Positions 34,151 to 42,853 are shown, counted from the stretch's first letter. The stretch is DNA of 64,000 nucleotides from Streptomyces sp. NBC_01428 (GCF_036231965.1 NZ_CP109499.1:434001-498000); one strand, 5' to 3'. The notes: generated from the sequence alone by a model not told the origin. Numbers and translations: made by a program.

Positions 34151-34185
34151 GGCGGGCCCGCTCCGATCGCCGGAGCGGGCCCGCC
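34151..34185 (+). terminator. Strong hairpin terminator
   Basis: A perfect 15-bp stem, GGCGGGCCCGCTCCG (34151-34165) and CGGAGCGGGCCCGCC (34171-34185) with loop ATCGC, 18 bases after the transporter stop. The following 256 bp to the DUF6884 gene show nothing else I can support. Confidence 0.8.
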
Positions 34186-34441
34186 ATGACTGTCGCCAGA
34201 TGTCCCCCTGAGATCCGCGTGTCCTCCGTTCCGAGATCGACTAAGGGAACCGAGCCGATCGGGCACCCCTGCTGTTTCTGCTCCAACCACCGCTGCGCAC
34301 ACGGCTCGTCCGGGGCGGGCGGCACCGTGGCTCTCGCCGCCGGCACGGGCCGTCGCGCCGACGCTGCTGTGCCGCCGTGGGATGGGGTGTCCCCTCATCC
34401 GCCCCGTGGGCCGTGCACGCAGGGCTGTCCGGTCTGCCCGT

Positions 34442-34921
34442 TCACAGAGGTGACGGGTCCGCGTTCCGCCGGACAGGTGCGGCTGTGTGTTTGCGCATCG
34501 CGGCGAGTCGGGCCATCTGCTCACCCATGCCGCGCGTCCCGGCCAGGGGACTCAAGGCCCCCGGCCAGACGCTGCGGACGAGGCTCACATGCCGGGCGCC
34601 CCCGAGGGCCACGACGGGAGTCCCGAGAAGGGCACCCCGCCCGCGCGCCTGCTCCAGGAGTGCGTCGGCCGTGATGGAGCCGGCGGCGCCGTGGGGAGTG
34701 TCGTACGGCTCGACGACGTCGTCGAGGTCGAGCAGGCCGTACCGCGCGGAGAGGATGAGCAGCCGGCCGGGCTCCAGAGCCTCGGCCGCCCTTCGGCACG
34801 CGCGGTGGTAGGAACCCACGTACAGGTCCCCGGCCGGTGCGCGCCGGTCCAGCTTGCGGCTGCCGCACGGGATGACGACCAGTTCGGGCTCGAAGCAGTC
34901 GAGATGGTCGTTCACTGCCAT
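34442..34921 (-). CDS. DUF6884 domain-containing protein
   Basis: A 159-residue protein matching DUF6884: ELVVIPCGSRKLDRRAPAGDLYVGSYHRACRRAAE followed by LLILSARYGLLDLDDVVEPYD. The CGSxK and SARYGL motifs recall the DUF4433/YaaA-type and nucleoside-deoxyribosyltransferase-like folds found in phage- and queuosine-related proteins, but no activity is established. ALGGARHVSLVRSVWPG near the end is also conserved-looking. Start ATG 34921. The SnoaL-like gene ends 66 bp upstream on the same strand. Confidence 0.75.
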   Translation of the reverse strand: MAVNDHLDCFEPELVVIPCGSRKLDRRAPAGDLYVGSYHRACRRAAEALEPGRLLILSARYGLLDLDDVVEPYDTPHGAAGSITADALLEQARGRGALLGTPVVALGGARHVSLVRSVWPGALSPLAGTRGMGEQMARLAAMRKHTAAPVRRNADPSPL

Positions 34922-34987
34922 GCGTGCCGTCCTGTTCCGGTGCGTGTGCCCGTGTGTGCGGTGGCGGGCGGCAGGGGCCGACGGTCC

Positions 34988-35365
34988 CTACGGAAGGCGG
35001 GACACGTGGTAGTGGGCGATCTGCCAGTCCTCGGCCGTCCGGCGTACGAGGACGCTGAGGTTGACGCCGATGGTGGGGCGGTCGGTGAAGGAGAAGTCGA
35101 CGGCCAGGTAGCCCAGTACGAGGTCCTGGGAGAGCCGCCTGGTCTCGAGCACCTGGTACGCGGCCTCCATGCCGAGGGGCTGCGCGTCGTAGTAGGCGGC
35201 GACCCCTCGTCTCCCCGTGCTGTAGGGGTGGAGCCCCTGGAAGATGGCGTCCTCGGTGAACTGGGCGGCGACCTGCTGGGGCTCGTGGGCGTCGACACCG
35301 GCCTTCCACCGGTCCAGGACGTCACGCAGGATCGCTTCGTCGTCCTTGGTCTTCGTGGTGTCCAT
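34988..35365 (-). CDS. SnoaL-like (SgcJ/EcaC family) protein
   Basis: A 125-residue NTF2-fold protein of the SgcJ/EcaC group: DEAILRDVLDRWKAGVDAHEPQQVAAQFTEDAIFQGLHP followed by VAAYYDAQPLG and RRTAEDWQIAHYHVSRLP. SgcJ is encoded in the C-1027 enediyne cluster; isolated relatives are common and unassigned. ATG 35365 follows AGGAG. It lies 103 bp downstream of the SDR gene on the same strand and may be cotranscribed with it. Confidence 0.8.
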   Translation of the reverse strand: MDTTKTKDDEAILRDVLDRWKAGVDAHEPQQVAAQFTEDAIFQGLHPYSTGRRGVAAYYDAQPLGMEAAYQVLETRRLSQDLVLGYLAVDFSFTDRPTIGVNLSVLVRRTAEDWQIAHYHVSRLP

Positions 35366-35468
35366 CAGGTTGCTCCTGCTGTTCGGGGCGCGAGGCCTGC
35401 CGGTGTGGTGGACGGTGCGGGGTGCGCGACCGGCGACACCCCACACCTCCAAGGGTGGACCCGCCGGG

Positions 35469-36182
35469 TCAGTGACCGGCGCTCATCCCACCGTCCACGT
35501 GGAGGATCTCGCCCGTGACGAACGGCGCGTACTGCAGATACATCACCGCGTCGACGATGTCGGAGGACTCGCCCATACGACGGACCGGGTGCAGTCCCGC
35601 GAGAGCCTCGTGCGTGTCCTCGGGGTGCATGGGGGTCTTGATGGTGCCGGGCGAGACCGCGTTGACCCGGATCCCGCGCGTGGCGTACTCGATGGCGAGG
35701 GACTTGGTGGCGGACTGCAGGCCACCCTTGGTCAGCGAGGCCAGCGCGGACGGCACCCGGGCGTCGGCGTTGTCGACGAGGCTGGTGGTGATGTTGACGA
35801 TGTGGCCGCCGCCCTGCGCGAGCATCTGCTCGATGGCGAGCTGGGTGATGTGGAAGAAGCCGGTGAGGTTGATGCCCGTCACGGCCGCGAAGTCGTCCGC
35901 GGTGTAGTCCGTGAACGGCTTGGCGACGAAGACGCCCGCGTTGTTGACGAGCGCGTCGATGCGGCCGAAACGCTCGATGGCGGCGGCGACGACGCGTTCC
36001 GCCGTCGCGGGGTCGGCGATGTCGCCCTGCACCGTCAGGACGTCGATGTCGTCGGTGGGGGCGATGCTGCGGGACGTGCCGACGACGGCGTAGCCCTGCT
36101 TGCGGTAGGCGGCGAGGAGGTCGGCGCCGATGCCCTGAGAGGCGCCGGTGATGATCGCGACCTTCTGGTCCTGAGTGGTCAT
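35469..36182 (-). CDS. SDR family protein with altered active site
   Basis: A 237-residue SDR. TGASQGIG is the cofactor loop, NNAG is present, NITTSL holds the serine position, and GEILHVDGGMSAGH ends the protein. The expected catalytic Tyr four residues before the Lys is missing: the segment reads SALASLTKGG, with Ala at that position. Some SDR relatives carrying PSLAALTKGG-type sequences share this change, so the protein may be a non-canonical reductase or a binding protein. ATG at 36182. A CGACCGGTCG palindrome lies 85 bp upstream. Confidence 0.83.
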   Translation of the reverse strand: MTTQDQKVAIITGASQGIGADLLAAYRKQGYAVVGTSRSIAPTDDIDVLTVQGDIADPATAERVVAAAIERFGRIDALVNNAGVFVAKPFTDYTADDFAAVTGINLTGFFHITQLAIEQMLAQGGGHIVNITTSLVDNADARVPSALASLTKGGLQSATKSLAIEYATRGIRVNAVSPGTIKTPMHPEDTHEALAGLHPVRRMGESSDIVDAVMYLQYAPFVTGEILHVDGGMSAGH

Positions 36183-36266
36183 GGTGACGTTCTCCGTGCG
36201 ATAGAGCGGCCCGTCCGCTCGATGCGGGACGGTTGTCGACTGATTCCGGTTGGCCGATTTACTAGC

Positions 36267-36276
36267 CGACCGGTCG
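36267..36276. promoter_or_regulatory. CGACCGGTCG palindrome upstream of the SDR
   Basis: A 10-bp palindrome within the longer imperfect dyad CTAGCCGACCGGTCGACTAA, 85 bp upstream of the SDR start. The same core lies just upstream of the TetR gene at 39890, suggesting one regulator. A chance match is possible in GC-rich DNA. Confidence 0.4.
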
Positions 36277-36440
36277 ACTAATGCGAAGGTAAGCGATCCC
36301 CGCGCTTCCGTCCACGGTCGGCGGCGCTCTCCCCGGGACCGGGTTCCTCCCAGGTGATAGGCGCAGACTTTCAGCCCAGGTCAGGCGGTTCCGCCCCAGC
36401 CGACCGAGGCCGGCTCCTGTTCAAGGGGGGCGTGCGGGGG

Positions 36441-37364
36441 CTACTGCCGGTACGGATCGCAGTCGGGCAACCAGGCATCCGCCGCGTGGACACCGAGGTC
36501 ACCGACGCCGTCGCACAGTGCGTCCATCGTGGAGAGGACCGACGAACGGACCTCGTTCCGGCGCCGGACCAGGGACCAGGTCCAGTGGATCTCGGGCCCT
36601 ACGACGGCACGTCGGACCAGGTCGGACGGCAGCGGTGTGGTCTGCCCCTTGGGCGAGTTGATCACGGGCCCACCGATGCGCCGGACGTGATCGAAGAAGG
36701 CGGGACCGGTGATCCCGCCGTCGGAGATACGGACGGCGCGCGCTCCGGTGCCCTTGGCCAGCGCCTCGGCATAGGCGTTCCAGGACGACCACGAGGTGGT
36801 GTCGTCGTCCAGGAGTACGGCGCTGTCCGAGGCACGCACCTCTCCCGTGACATCTCCTGGGGCGACCGCGTAGAGCCGGTCCGCGCCGATCAGGCGGGCC
36901 CGCAGGCCGAGCTCGTCCAGGGTGCCCGTGGGTACCCAGCAGATCGCCAGGTCCAGGCTTCCGTCGGCGACCCGTCCGGCCTGGGCGTGCGAGGGCGCCA
37001 CCCAGGCGTCGATGTGGACCTGCGCCACGGCTGCGGTACGCGCGGTCAGGTCCGCCGGAAGCCAGTTGACGTAGCCGAGGCGGACGGGTTCCGAGCCGGA
37101 CAGCCGGCGAGCGCGGAGCTGGAGTTCGTCGGCGCCGTCCAGGAGGGCGCGGGTGTGGGGCAGCAGAGCCGATCCGGCGGGGGTGAGAGAGACCGAGCGG
37201 CGGTCCCGGTCGAACAGGCGCACGCCCAGGTCGCGTTCGAGGGCCTTGATCTGCTGGGACAGGGACGGCCCGGCGATCAGGAGACGCTCGGCGGCCCGGC
37301 CGAAGTTCAGTTCCTCGGCGACGGCGACGAAGTACCGCAGCTGGCGCAGTTCCACACGGGTCAT
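36441..37364 (-). CDS. LysR family transcriptional regulator
   Basis: A 307-residue LysR-type regulator. LRQLRYFVAVAEELNFGRAAERLLIAGPSLSQQIKALERDLGVRLFDRDRRSVSLTPAG is the full winged-helix domain, and a substrate-binding domain with DLAICWV and ISDGGITG follows. ATG at 37364 matches the family start. It diverges from the muconolactone isomerase-like gene at 37563 across 198 bp and is its likely regulator. Its inducer is unknown. Confidence 0.88.
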   Translation of the reverse strand: MTRVELRQLRYFVAVAEELNFGRAAERLLIAGPSLSQQIKALERDLGVRLFDRDRRSVSLTPAGSALLPHTRALLDGADELQLRARRLSGSEPVRLGYVNWLPADLTARTAAVAQVHIDAWVAPSHAQAGRVADGSLDLAICWVPTGTLDELGLRARLIGADRLYAVAPGDVTGEVRASDSAVLLDDDTTSWSSWNAYAEALAKGTGARAVRISDGGITGPAFFDHVRRIGGPVINSPKGQTTPLPSDLVRRAVVGPEIHWTWSLVRRRNEVRSSVLSTMDALCDGVGDLGVHAADAWLPDCDPYRQ

Positions 37365-37562
37365 GCTACGTCGGTGGGAGGGTGCGCCTACCAGCAGGGA
37401 GCCGGCCGGTCGTGGCGCTCCCGCGGGAGCGGGCGGAGGATGGACACATGGGTGCCCGAGAGCGGGTGAACGCGGTGCTTTCCCTCGGAGGGAGGCCGCT
37501 CGCTCACACCTGTGCGTCGAAGGCGTCACCGACCGGACCGCCTCACCGAACGGAGTACGACC

Positions 37563-37865
37563 ATGCGTGAGTTCCTTGTCGAGATCACCACGACCGTCCC
37601 GGAGGGGACCCCGCAGGAAGAGGTGGACCGGCGGCGGGCCGCCGAAGCCGTCCACGCACGCGAACTGGCCGCCACCGGCCACCTGGCACGCCTGTGGCGC
37701 CCGGTCGGCGAGCTGCGCAGCATCGGCATCTGGCGCGGAGACGACGAGGACGACCTCAGGGAGAAGGTGCTGGGCACCCTTCCGCTGAGCCCGTGGATGA
37801 CCTTCGAGGTCACACCGCTGGAATCCCACCCGAACGACCCGGGGAGCGCGGACACGACGGCGTGA
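37563..37865 (+). CDS. Muconolactone delta-isomerase family protein
   Basis: A 100-residue CatC-like protein: MREFLVEITTTVPEGTPQEEVDRRRAAEAVHARELAATGHLARLWR is the family signature and SIGIWRGDDEDDL plus LPLSPWMTFEVTPLESHPND complete the ferredoxin-like fold. CatC converts muconolactone to beta-ketoadipate enol-lactone in catechol breakdown, but no catA or catB is nearby, so many isolated members likely have other roles. ATG at 37563. The MFS gene follows 44 bp later, probably in one operon, with LysR as regulator. Confidence 0.85.
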   Translation: MREFLVEITTTVPEGTPQEEVDRRRAAEAVHARELAATGHLARLWRPVGELRSIGIWRGDDEDDLREKVLGTLPLSPWMTFEVTPLESHPNDPGSADTTA

Positions 37866-37909
37866 GCCGTCCCCTGCCGGAGGTCCCTCGTGCAGCTCCG
37901 AGGACCTTC

Positions 37910-39193
37910 ATGTCGTCGTGCCGTCCCGTCACGTCCACCGCCACGGAGCTCGCCTCGCGACACTCGGCATGGGTCCACGTCCTCCAGGCCGCCGCCGCAC
38001 TCGCGGCGGGCATGGGCGTCGGCCGGTTCGTGTTCACCCCGATCGTCCCCCTGATGCACACCCAGGCGCGACTGTCCCCGGGCGCGGGCGCGCATCTGGC
38101 CACCGCCAACTACGTCGGCTACCTCGTCGGGGCACTCGCCGGCATCCTGGCGCCCTCCCTGGTCCGCTCCCCCGCCCTCCTGCGCGCGAGCCTGGTCGTC
38201 CTGGTCGGCAGCCTGGCGGCCATGCCCGCGACCCACAGCACCGTCCTGTGGATGGCGTTGCGGCTGCTGGCAGGGGTGGCCAGCGCGCTGGTCTTCGTCA
38301 TCGCGGTCAGCTCGCTCCTGAGCCACCTGCGCGAGCATCCGGCCCACCTGACCGGCTGGGCGTTCGGCGGTGTCGGCGCCGGCATCGCCCTGTCCGGCCT
38401 GCTGGTCCTCGCCGTGCGGTCCTTCGCCGACTGGCGGGCCGCCTGGTGGGCCTCGGCCGTACTCGCCGCGTTCCTCTCCGTCGTGGCGTGGAACCTCCGC
38501 CCCGAAGGCGCACCTGAGCGATCGGCCGCGACGGCGGTGCCCGACCCTGCCGGCGGCCGTTCACGGAGGGCACGCACAGGGCGCTGGTTCGCCGCCCTGT
38601 TCACCTCGTACACCCTGGAAGGTGTCGGCTACATCGTCGCCGGCACGTTTCTGGTCGCCGCGATCGAACAGGGCTCACCCGGTTGGATCGGCAGCGGCGC
38701 CTGGGTGGTGGTCGGTCTGGCCGCTCTGCCGTCCTCCGCACTGTGGGCCTGGCTGGGGCGTCGTTGGTCCCGGCCCGGTCTGCTGTGTGCCGCGCTCGTG
38801 ATCCAGGCGGTGGGCATCGCCCTGCCCGCTCTGTTCGGCGGTGTGACGGCCGCCCTGATCTCGGCGGTCCTGTTCGGCGCGACGTTCATCGGCATCAGCA
38901 CCCTCGCGCTCGCCACGGGCGCCCATCTGCGGTTCCCTCGGTCCGTCGCCCTGCTGACCGCCGGTTACTCGGTCGGGCAGATCGCCGGTCCTCTTCTCGT
39001 CGCGCCTCTGCTCCAGCACGGCTACCGACAGGCGCTGCTGCTGGCGTCCGGTGTGGTGCTCGCGGCTGCCGTGTCAGCGGCCGTCCTGCGGAGCGGGTTC
39101 CCGCACCGGATCGTCGCGGCGGAGCACGGCACGGGCGGCGGGCGAGCCGGAACCGCCCAGCCTGTCCCGGGCCCGGAAGGGCGGGCCGGCTGA
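37910..39193 (+). CDS. YbfB/YjiJ family MFS transporter
   Basis: A 427-residue, 12-helix major facilitator protein. GMGVGRFVFTPIVPLMH in the first helix is the YbfB/YjiJ signature, and RLLAGVASALVFVIAVSSLLSHL, WAFGGVGAGIALSGLL and TSYTLEGVGYIVAGTFLVAAIE follow as expected. It probably exports or imports a small organic acid or drug across the membrane. ATG at 37910 follows GAGGAC. Located 44 bp after the isomerase-like gene, it is likely the second gene of that operon; it is convergent with a TetR gene. Confidence 0.85.
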   Translation: MSSCRPVTSTATELASRHSAWVHVLQAAAALAAGMGVGRFVFTPIVPLMHTQARLSPGAGAHLATANYVGYLVGALAGILAPSLVRSPALLRASLVVLVGSLAAMPATHSTVLWMALRLLAGVASALVFVIAVSSLLSHLREHPAHLTGWAFGGVGAGIALSGLLVLAVRSFADWRAAWWASAVLAAFLSVVAWNLRPEGAPERSAATAVPDPAGGRSRRARTGRWFAALFTSYTLEGVGYIVAGTFLVAAIEQGSPGWIGSGAWVVVGLAALPSSALWAWLGRRWSRPGLLCAALVIQAVGIALPALFGGVTAALISAVLFGATFIGISTLALATGAHLRFPRSVALLTAGYSVGQIAGPLLVAPLLQHGYRQALLLASGVVLAAAVSAAVLRSGFPHRIVAAEHGTGGGRAGTAQPVPGPEGRAG

Positions 39194-39269
39194 GCCGTGC
39201 CCGAGGCGCCGCACGGTCCTCCGGGGACACCGGCCCTGAGCCGATCGGCGGCCGGGGGGGCGCCGGCCG

Positions 39270-39890
39270 TCAGATCCCCGCAGCGGACTCCTGCGGCATC
39301 GACGCGCCGAGCAAGGCCAGGCAGTTCGCCCACAGGGGGCCGAGCTGCCGGGTGTTGTTGTACAGCTTGGCGAACAGGACCTGGCCCTCCAGCTGGGCGA
39401 CGACCGCCCGCGCGGCCTCCCGGCTGTCGGTCACCGCGATGTCGTGGCGGGCGAGCGCCTCGGAGACGACCGACTCGACCATGCCGACCTGCTCCTCGAA
39501 GATCGCCTGCAGCCGTGCCCGTACGGACTCGGTCTGGTTGCTCATCTCCAGCGTGAGGTTCCCGAACATGCAGCCCGACACGGTGCCGCAGTTCTGCTGA
39601 CCGGCGAGCTGGGCGGCTTCCGTGTCCTCGAACAGCCGACGGAGCCGGATCAGCGGTTCCTCATCGCTGCCGAGGGCCCTCGCCCAGGCTGTCTTCTGTC
39701 CGGCCCACTGCTCGTCGATCACAGCGAGAGCGAGAGCCTCCTTGGACTCGAAGAAGTAGTAGAAGCTCCCCTTCGGCACGCCGGCCGCCTTGCAGATCTC
39801 GGCCACCCCCAGCGCCGAATAGCCACGCAGCTCGATGAGTGACTGCGCGGCGCCGAGGATCTTCTCTCTCGCGTCGCTGGTACGTCCCAT
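39270..39890 (-). CDS. TetR/AcrR family transcriptional regulator
   Basis: A 206-residue regulator. REKILGAAQSLIELRGYSALGVAEICKAAGVPKGSFYYFFESKEALALAVID is a model TetR helix-turn-helix of the AcrR/NemR-like kind. The effector domain contains NCGTVSGCMFGNLTLEMSN with two cysteines in a row-like arrangement (GCMFGN is common in regulators that sense quinones or electrophiles) and a Gln/Leu-rich end. A 12-bp palindrome ACGACCGGTCGT lies 12 bp upstream of its start codon and suggests autoregulation. Divergent from the solute-binding-like gene. Confidence 0.87.
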   Translation of the reverse strand: MGRTSDAREKILGAAQSLIELRGYSALGVAEICKAAGVPKGSFYYFFESKEALALAVIDEQWAGQKTAWARALGSDEEPLIRLRRLFEDTEAAQLAGQQNCGTVSGCMFGNLTLEMSNQTESVRARLQAIFEEQVGMVESVVSEALARHDIAVTDSREAARAVVAQLEGQVLFAKLYNNTRQLGPLWANCLALLGASMPQESAAGI

Positions 39891-39901
39891 GAGGGAAGTG
39901 T

Positions 39902-39913
39902 ACGACCGGTCGT
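39902..39913. promoter_or_regulatory. ACGACCGGTCGT palindrome, likely TetR operator
   Basis: A perfect 12-bp palindrome between the divergent TetR gene (start 39890) and the solute-binding-like gene (start 39948), placed where a TetR dimer would block both promoters. Shares its core with 36267-36276. Confidence 0.6.
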
Positions 39914-39947
39914 CTATCGATGTCGGGTCTGACCTAGACTCCGCCCC

Positions 39948-40685
39948 ATGGAGATCACGACCGCTTCCGTCGTTGAGGATCTGGCCCCGGCCGGTGCACT
40001 GAGGGCCTCCATCAACCTGGGCAATCCCGTCCTCGCGCAGGGCACGCCCGCCGAGCCCCGCGGGGTCACGGTGGACATCGCGCGGGAGATCGGCCGGCGT
40101 CTGGGAGTGCCGGTGGAGCTGCTGTGCTTCGACGCGGCGCGCACGTCGTTCGAGGCGATGGCGTCGGGCGCGGCGGACATCTGTTTTCTCGCCGTGGAAC
40201 CGGCGCGCGAGGCGGAGGTCGCGTTCACCGCCCCCTACGTGGTGATCGAGGGCGTGTACGCGGTGCCCGTCGGCTCCCCCCTCACTTCGGTCGCCGAGGT
40301 CGACCGGCCCGGCGTCCGGATCGGGGTGAAGCACGGCTCCGCGTACGACCTCTTCCTGACCCGGACCCTCCAGCGGGCAACGGTCGTCCGCGGTGACGAA
40401 GGCGTGGACGTCTTCCGCACGCAGGGCCTGGAGGTCGCCGCCGGGATCCGTCAGCCTCTGGCCGGGTTCGTGGCGGCGAACGCGGGCGAAGTCCGGCTGA
40501 TCGAGGAGCGGTTCATGGAGATCCGGCAGGCGGTGGGAACGTCGCGTCAGCACGCGCCGGAGACCGTACGGTTCCTGCACGACGTGGTCGAGGAACTGAA
40601 GGCGGACGGTTTCGTGACCGACGCGCTGCGCCGCTCCCACCAGTCGGAGACGCTGGTCGCACCGCTCGCACGCACGCGCGGCTGA
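39948..40685 (+). CDS. Substrate-binding-domain protein without signal peptide (SBP family 3)
   Basis: A 245-residue protein with the periplasmic-binding type 2 fold of amino-acid ABC receptors: LRASINLGNPVLAQG, GVTVDIAREIGRRLGVPVELLCFD, FEAMASGAADICFLAVEPAREAEVAFTAPYVVIEGVYAV. Unlike transport receptors it has no signal peptide or lipobox and no ABC permease or ATPase genes nearby. It may be an intracellular ligand-binding protein or an enzyme such as a cyclohexadienyl dehydratase-like protein. ATG at 39948; divergent from a TetR regulator that probably controls it. Confidence 0.8.
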   Translation: MEITTASVVEDLAPAGALRASINLGNPVLAQGTPAEPRGVTVDIAREIGRRLGVPVELLCFDAARTSFEAMASGAADICFLAVEPAREAEVAFTAPYVVIEGVYAVPVGSPLTSVAEVDRPGVRIGVKHGSAYDLFLTRTLQRATVVRGDEGVDVFRTQGLEVAAGIRQPLAGFVAANAGEVRLIEERFMEIRQAVGTSRQHAPETVRFLHDVVEELKADGFVTDALRRSHQSETLVAPLARTRG

Positions 40686-40751
40686 GCCGGGGACGCCGGC
40701 CCCGAACCGGGCTGCCGGTCGGTCCGGACGCCTCCGCACGCCGGTCGGGAA

Positions 40752-41471
40752 TCAGGCCCTGTCCGGGGACGGCGACCGCGTCAGTTGCGCGGCGGCGCTG
40801 TCCAGCAGCATGTCCAGGGCTGTCGGGTAGGCGCTGGTGACCATGCGGGTGGCGAGGAGCGGAGCCGCCTCGGCGATACGGGGATGCGTCGTGGCGGGCA
40901 GCCGGGCGTACGTGGACCGCCACATGGCCTCGTCGGCGCGCAGCGCGGCACTGGGCAGGGCGAGCGAGGCCGCGTCGAGGGCGGCGAAGGCGAGCGTCTG
41001 GTCGATGAAGGCGTGGTAGATCCGCACGGTGTCGGGCAGCGGAAAGCCTGCCGTGCGCAGCAGTTCCAGGACCATCTCGTCGGCCGCCAGCTCGTTGGCC
41101 CGGCCGCTGACACGGCTGGTGGTCAGCTGGGCGGCCTGCGGGTGGGCGACGTAGGCGGCGTGGATGCGCAGCCCCATGGCCCGCAGGTCGGCCCGCCACT
41201 CCCCCGTCGGCTCCCAGCCCCGCAGTGCCTGGCCTATGAGCGCGTCGGCGATGGCGAGGGTCAGGTCGTCCATACCGCGGAAGTAGCGGTAGAGCGTGCT
41301 CGGGTCGCAGTCGAGCGCCAGGCCGAGGCGGCGCGCGGTGAAGCCGGCGCTCCCGTGCTCGCGCAGCATGCGCAGTGCGGTCTCGACGATCAGTTGTTCG
41401 GAGAGCACGGTGCCGCTGCGGGTGGGGCGGCGGCGGCGCCGTTTCTCCTCGGGCACCACGGGTTTCGCCAC
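40752..41471 (-). CDS. TetR/AcrR family transcriptional regulator
   Basis: A 239-residue regulator. The HTH, IVETALRMLREHGSAGFTARRLGLALDCDPSTLYRYFRGMDDLTLAIAD, is followed by a TetR_C domain with TTSRVSGRANELAADEMVLELLRTAGF, seen in regulators of the TetR_C_1 type. A basic N-terminal arm (EEKRRRRRPTRSG) precedes the HTH and may contact the minor groove. GTG at 41471 follows GGAGG. It is divergent from the saccharopine dehydrogenase-like gene at 41588. Confidence 0.85.
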   Translation of the reverse strand: MAKPVVPEEKRRRRRPTRSGTVLSEQLIVETALRMLREHGSAGFTARRLGLALDCDPSTLYRYFRGMDDLTLAIADALIGQALRGWEPTGEWRADLRAMGLRIHAAYVAHPQAAQLTTSRVSGRANELAADEMVLELLRTAGFPLPDTVRIYHAFIDQTLAFAALDAASLALPSAALRADEAMWRSTYARLPATTHPRIAEAAPLLATRMVTSAYPTALDMLLDSAAAQLTRSPSPDRA

Positions 41472-41490
41472 GGTAACCTCCGGGTGGATG

Positions 41491-41516
41491 CTTACGCCAA
41501 CGCCATTGACCTTACG
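41491..41516. promoter_or_regulatory. CTTACG direct repeats
   Basis: CTTACG at 41491-41496 and 41511-41516, 20 bp apart (two helical turns), in the 116-bp spacer between the divergent TetR and saccharopine dehydrogenase-like genes. Possible regulator or promoter elements; weak evidence. Confidence 0.35.
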
Positions 41517-41587
41517 TGACGGCGGGGCGTTGTATCTCACCGAGGGGCGCGCCTCGTTCTCCGTAGGACCGACAGGGAGTTCTTGCC

Positions 41588-42805
41588 ATGCGTGTACTGC
41601 TCGTAGGAGCCGGTGGTGTGGGTACCGCGATCACCCGGATCGCGGCGCGACGTACGTTCTTCGAGGCGATGGTGGTCGCCGACTACGACCCGGCCCGGGC
41701 GGAGGCCGCCGTCACGGCGGTGGGCGACGACCCGCGGTTCGTCGCGGCCCGCGTCGACGCGAGTGACACCGCGGCGGTGGCGGAGCTGCTGGCCCTCCAC
41801 CGTTGCGACGTCCTGCTGAACGCGACCGACCCGCGCTTCGTCATGCCGCTGTTCCAGGCGGCGCGTGCCGGCGGCGCGAACTACCTCGACATGGCGATGT
41901 CGCTCTCCCGGCCGCACCCGGAGCGACCGTACGAGGAGTGCGGGGTCAAGCTCGGCGACGGCCAGTTCGCGGAGGCGGAGGACTGGGAGAAGGCGGGCTC
42001 GCTCGCACTCATCGGCATGGGCGTGGAACCGGGCCTGTCGGATGTGTTCGCGCGGTTCGCGGCCGACGAGCTCTTCGACGAGATCGAGGAGATCGGCATC
42101 CGTGACGGCGCGAACCTCACCGTCGACGGCTACGACTTCGCGCCCTCCTTCAGTATCTGGACCACCATCGAGGAGTGCCTGAACCCGCCGGTCGTGTACG
42201 AGGCGGACCGCGGCTGGTTCACCACCGAGCCGTTCAGCGAACCCGAGGTGTTCGACTTCCCCGAGGGCATCGGTGAGGTCGAGTGCGTGAACGTGGAGCA
42301 CGAGGAGGTGCTGCTGGTGCCCCGCTGGGTGGACGCCCGGCGCGTCACCTTCAAGTACGGCCTCGGGAACGAGTTCATCGAGACGCTCAAGACGCTCCAT
42401 CTGCTCGGGCTCGACCGCACGGAGCCGGTGACGGTCGCCGGAGCCGACGGGCCGGTCGCGGTGTCGCCGCGGGACGTCGTCGCGGCCTGTCTGCCCGACC
42501 CGGCGACGCTGGGTGAGCGCATGCACGGGAAGACCTGCGCGGGCACCTGGGTCCGCGGCAGCAAGGACGGCGCACCGCGCGAGGTGTACCTCTACCACGT
42601 GGTCGACAACCAGTGGTCGATGGCGGAGTACGGCAGTCAGGCCGTGGTCTGGCAGACGGCGATCAATCCCGTCGTCGCCCTCGAACTCGTCGCGAACGGC
42701 ACCTGGACCGGTGCCGGCGTCCTTGGGCCGGAAGCTTTCCCGGCCCGCCCCTTCCTGGAGCTGCTGACGGCGTACGGCTCCCCGTGGGGCATGCGGGAGC
42801 AGTGA
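41588..42805 (+). CDS. Saccharopine dehydrogenase family oxidoreductase
   Basis: A 405-residue NAD(P)-binding protein. MRVLLVGAGGVGTAITRIAARR is the Rossmann GxGxxG motif; CDVLLNATDPRFVMPLFQAARAGGANYLDMAM and ALIGMGVEPGLSDVFARFAADEL match saccharopine dehydrogenase/lysine 6-dehydrogenase-type proteins. The long C-terminal domain with KTCAGTWVRGSKDGAPREVYLYHVVDNQ is also family-like. It may oxidise or reduce an amino acid-derived imine. ATG at 41588 follows GGGAG. Likely under control of the divergent TetR. Confidence 0.85.
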   Translation: MRVLLVGAGGVGTAITRIAARRTFFEAMVVADYDPARAEAAVTAVGDDPRFVAARVDASDTAAVAELLALHRCDVLLNATDPRFVMPLFQAARAGGANYLDMAMSLSRPHPERPYEECGVKLGDGQFAEAEDWEKAGSLALIGMGVEPGLSDVFARFAADELFDEIEEIGIRDGANLTVDGYDFAPSFSIWTTIEECLNPPVVYEADRGWFTTEPFSEPEVFDFPEGIGEVECVNVEHEEVLLVPRWVDARRVTFKYGLGNEFIETLKTLHLLGLDRTEPVTVAGADGPVAVSPRDVVAACLPDPATLGERMHGKTCAGTWVRGSKDGAPREVYLYHVVDNQWSMAEYGSQAVVWQTAINPVVALELVANGTWTGAGVLGPEAFPARPFLELLTAYGSPWGMREQ

Positions 42806-42853
42806 CCCGCGGGGCGGGCGGTGACGCGCCGCGCCCGGTCCCGGAACCGGTCG

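Noticed and set aside
37563..37865. Assignment to a full catechol (beta-ketoadipate) pathway
   Set aside because: Only a CatC-like protein is present; no catechol dioxygenase, cycloisomerase or hydrolase genes are nearby.
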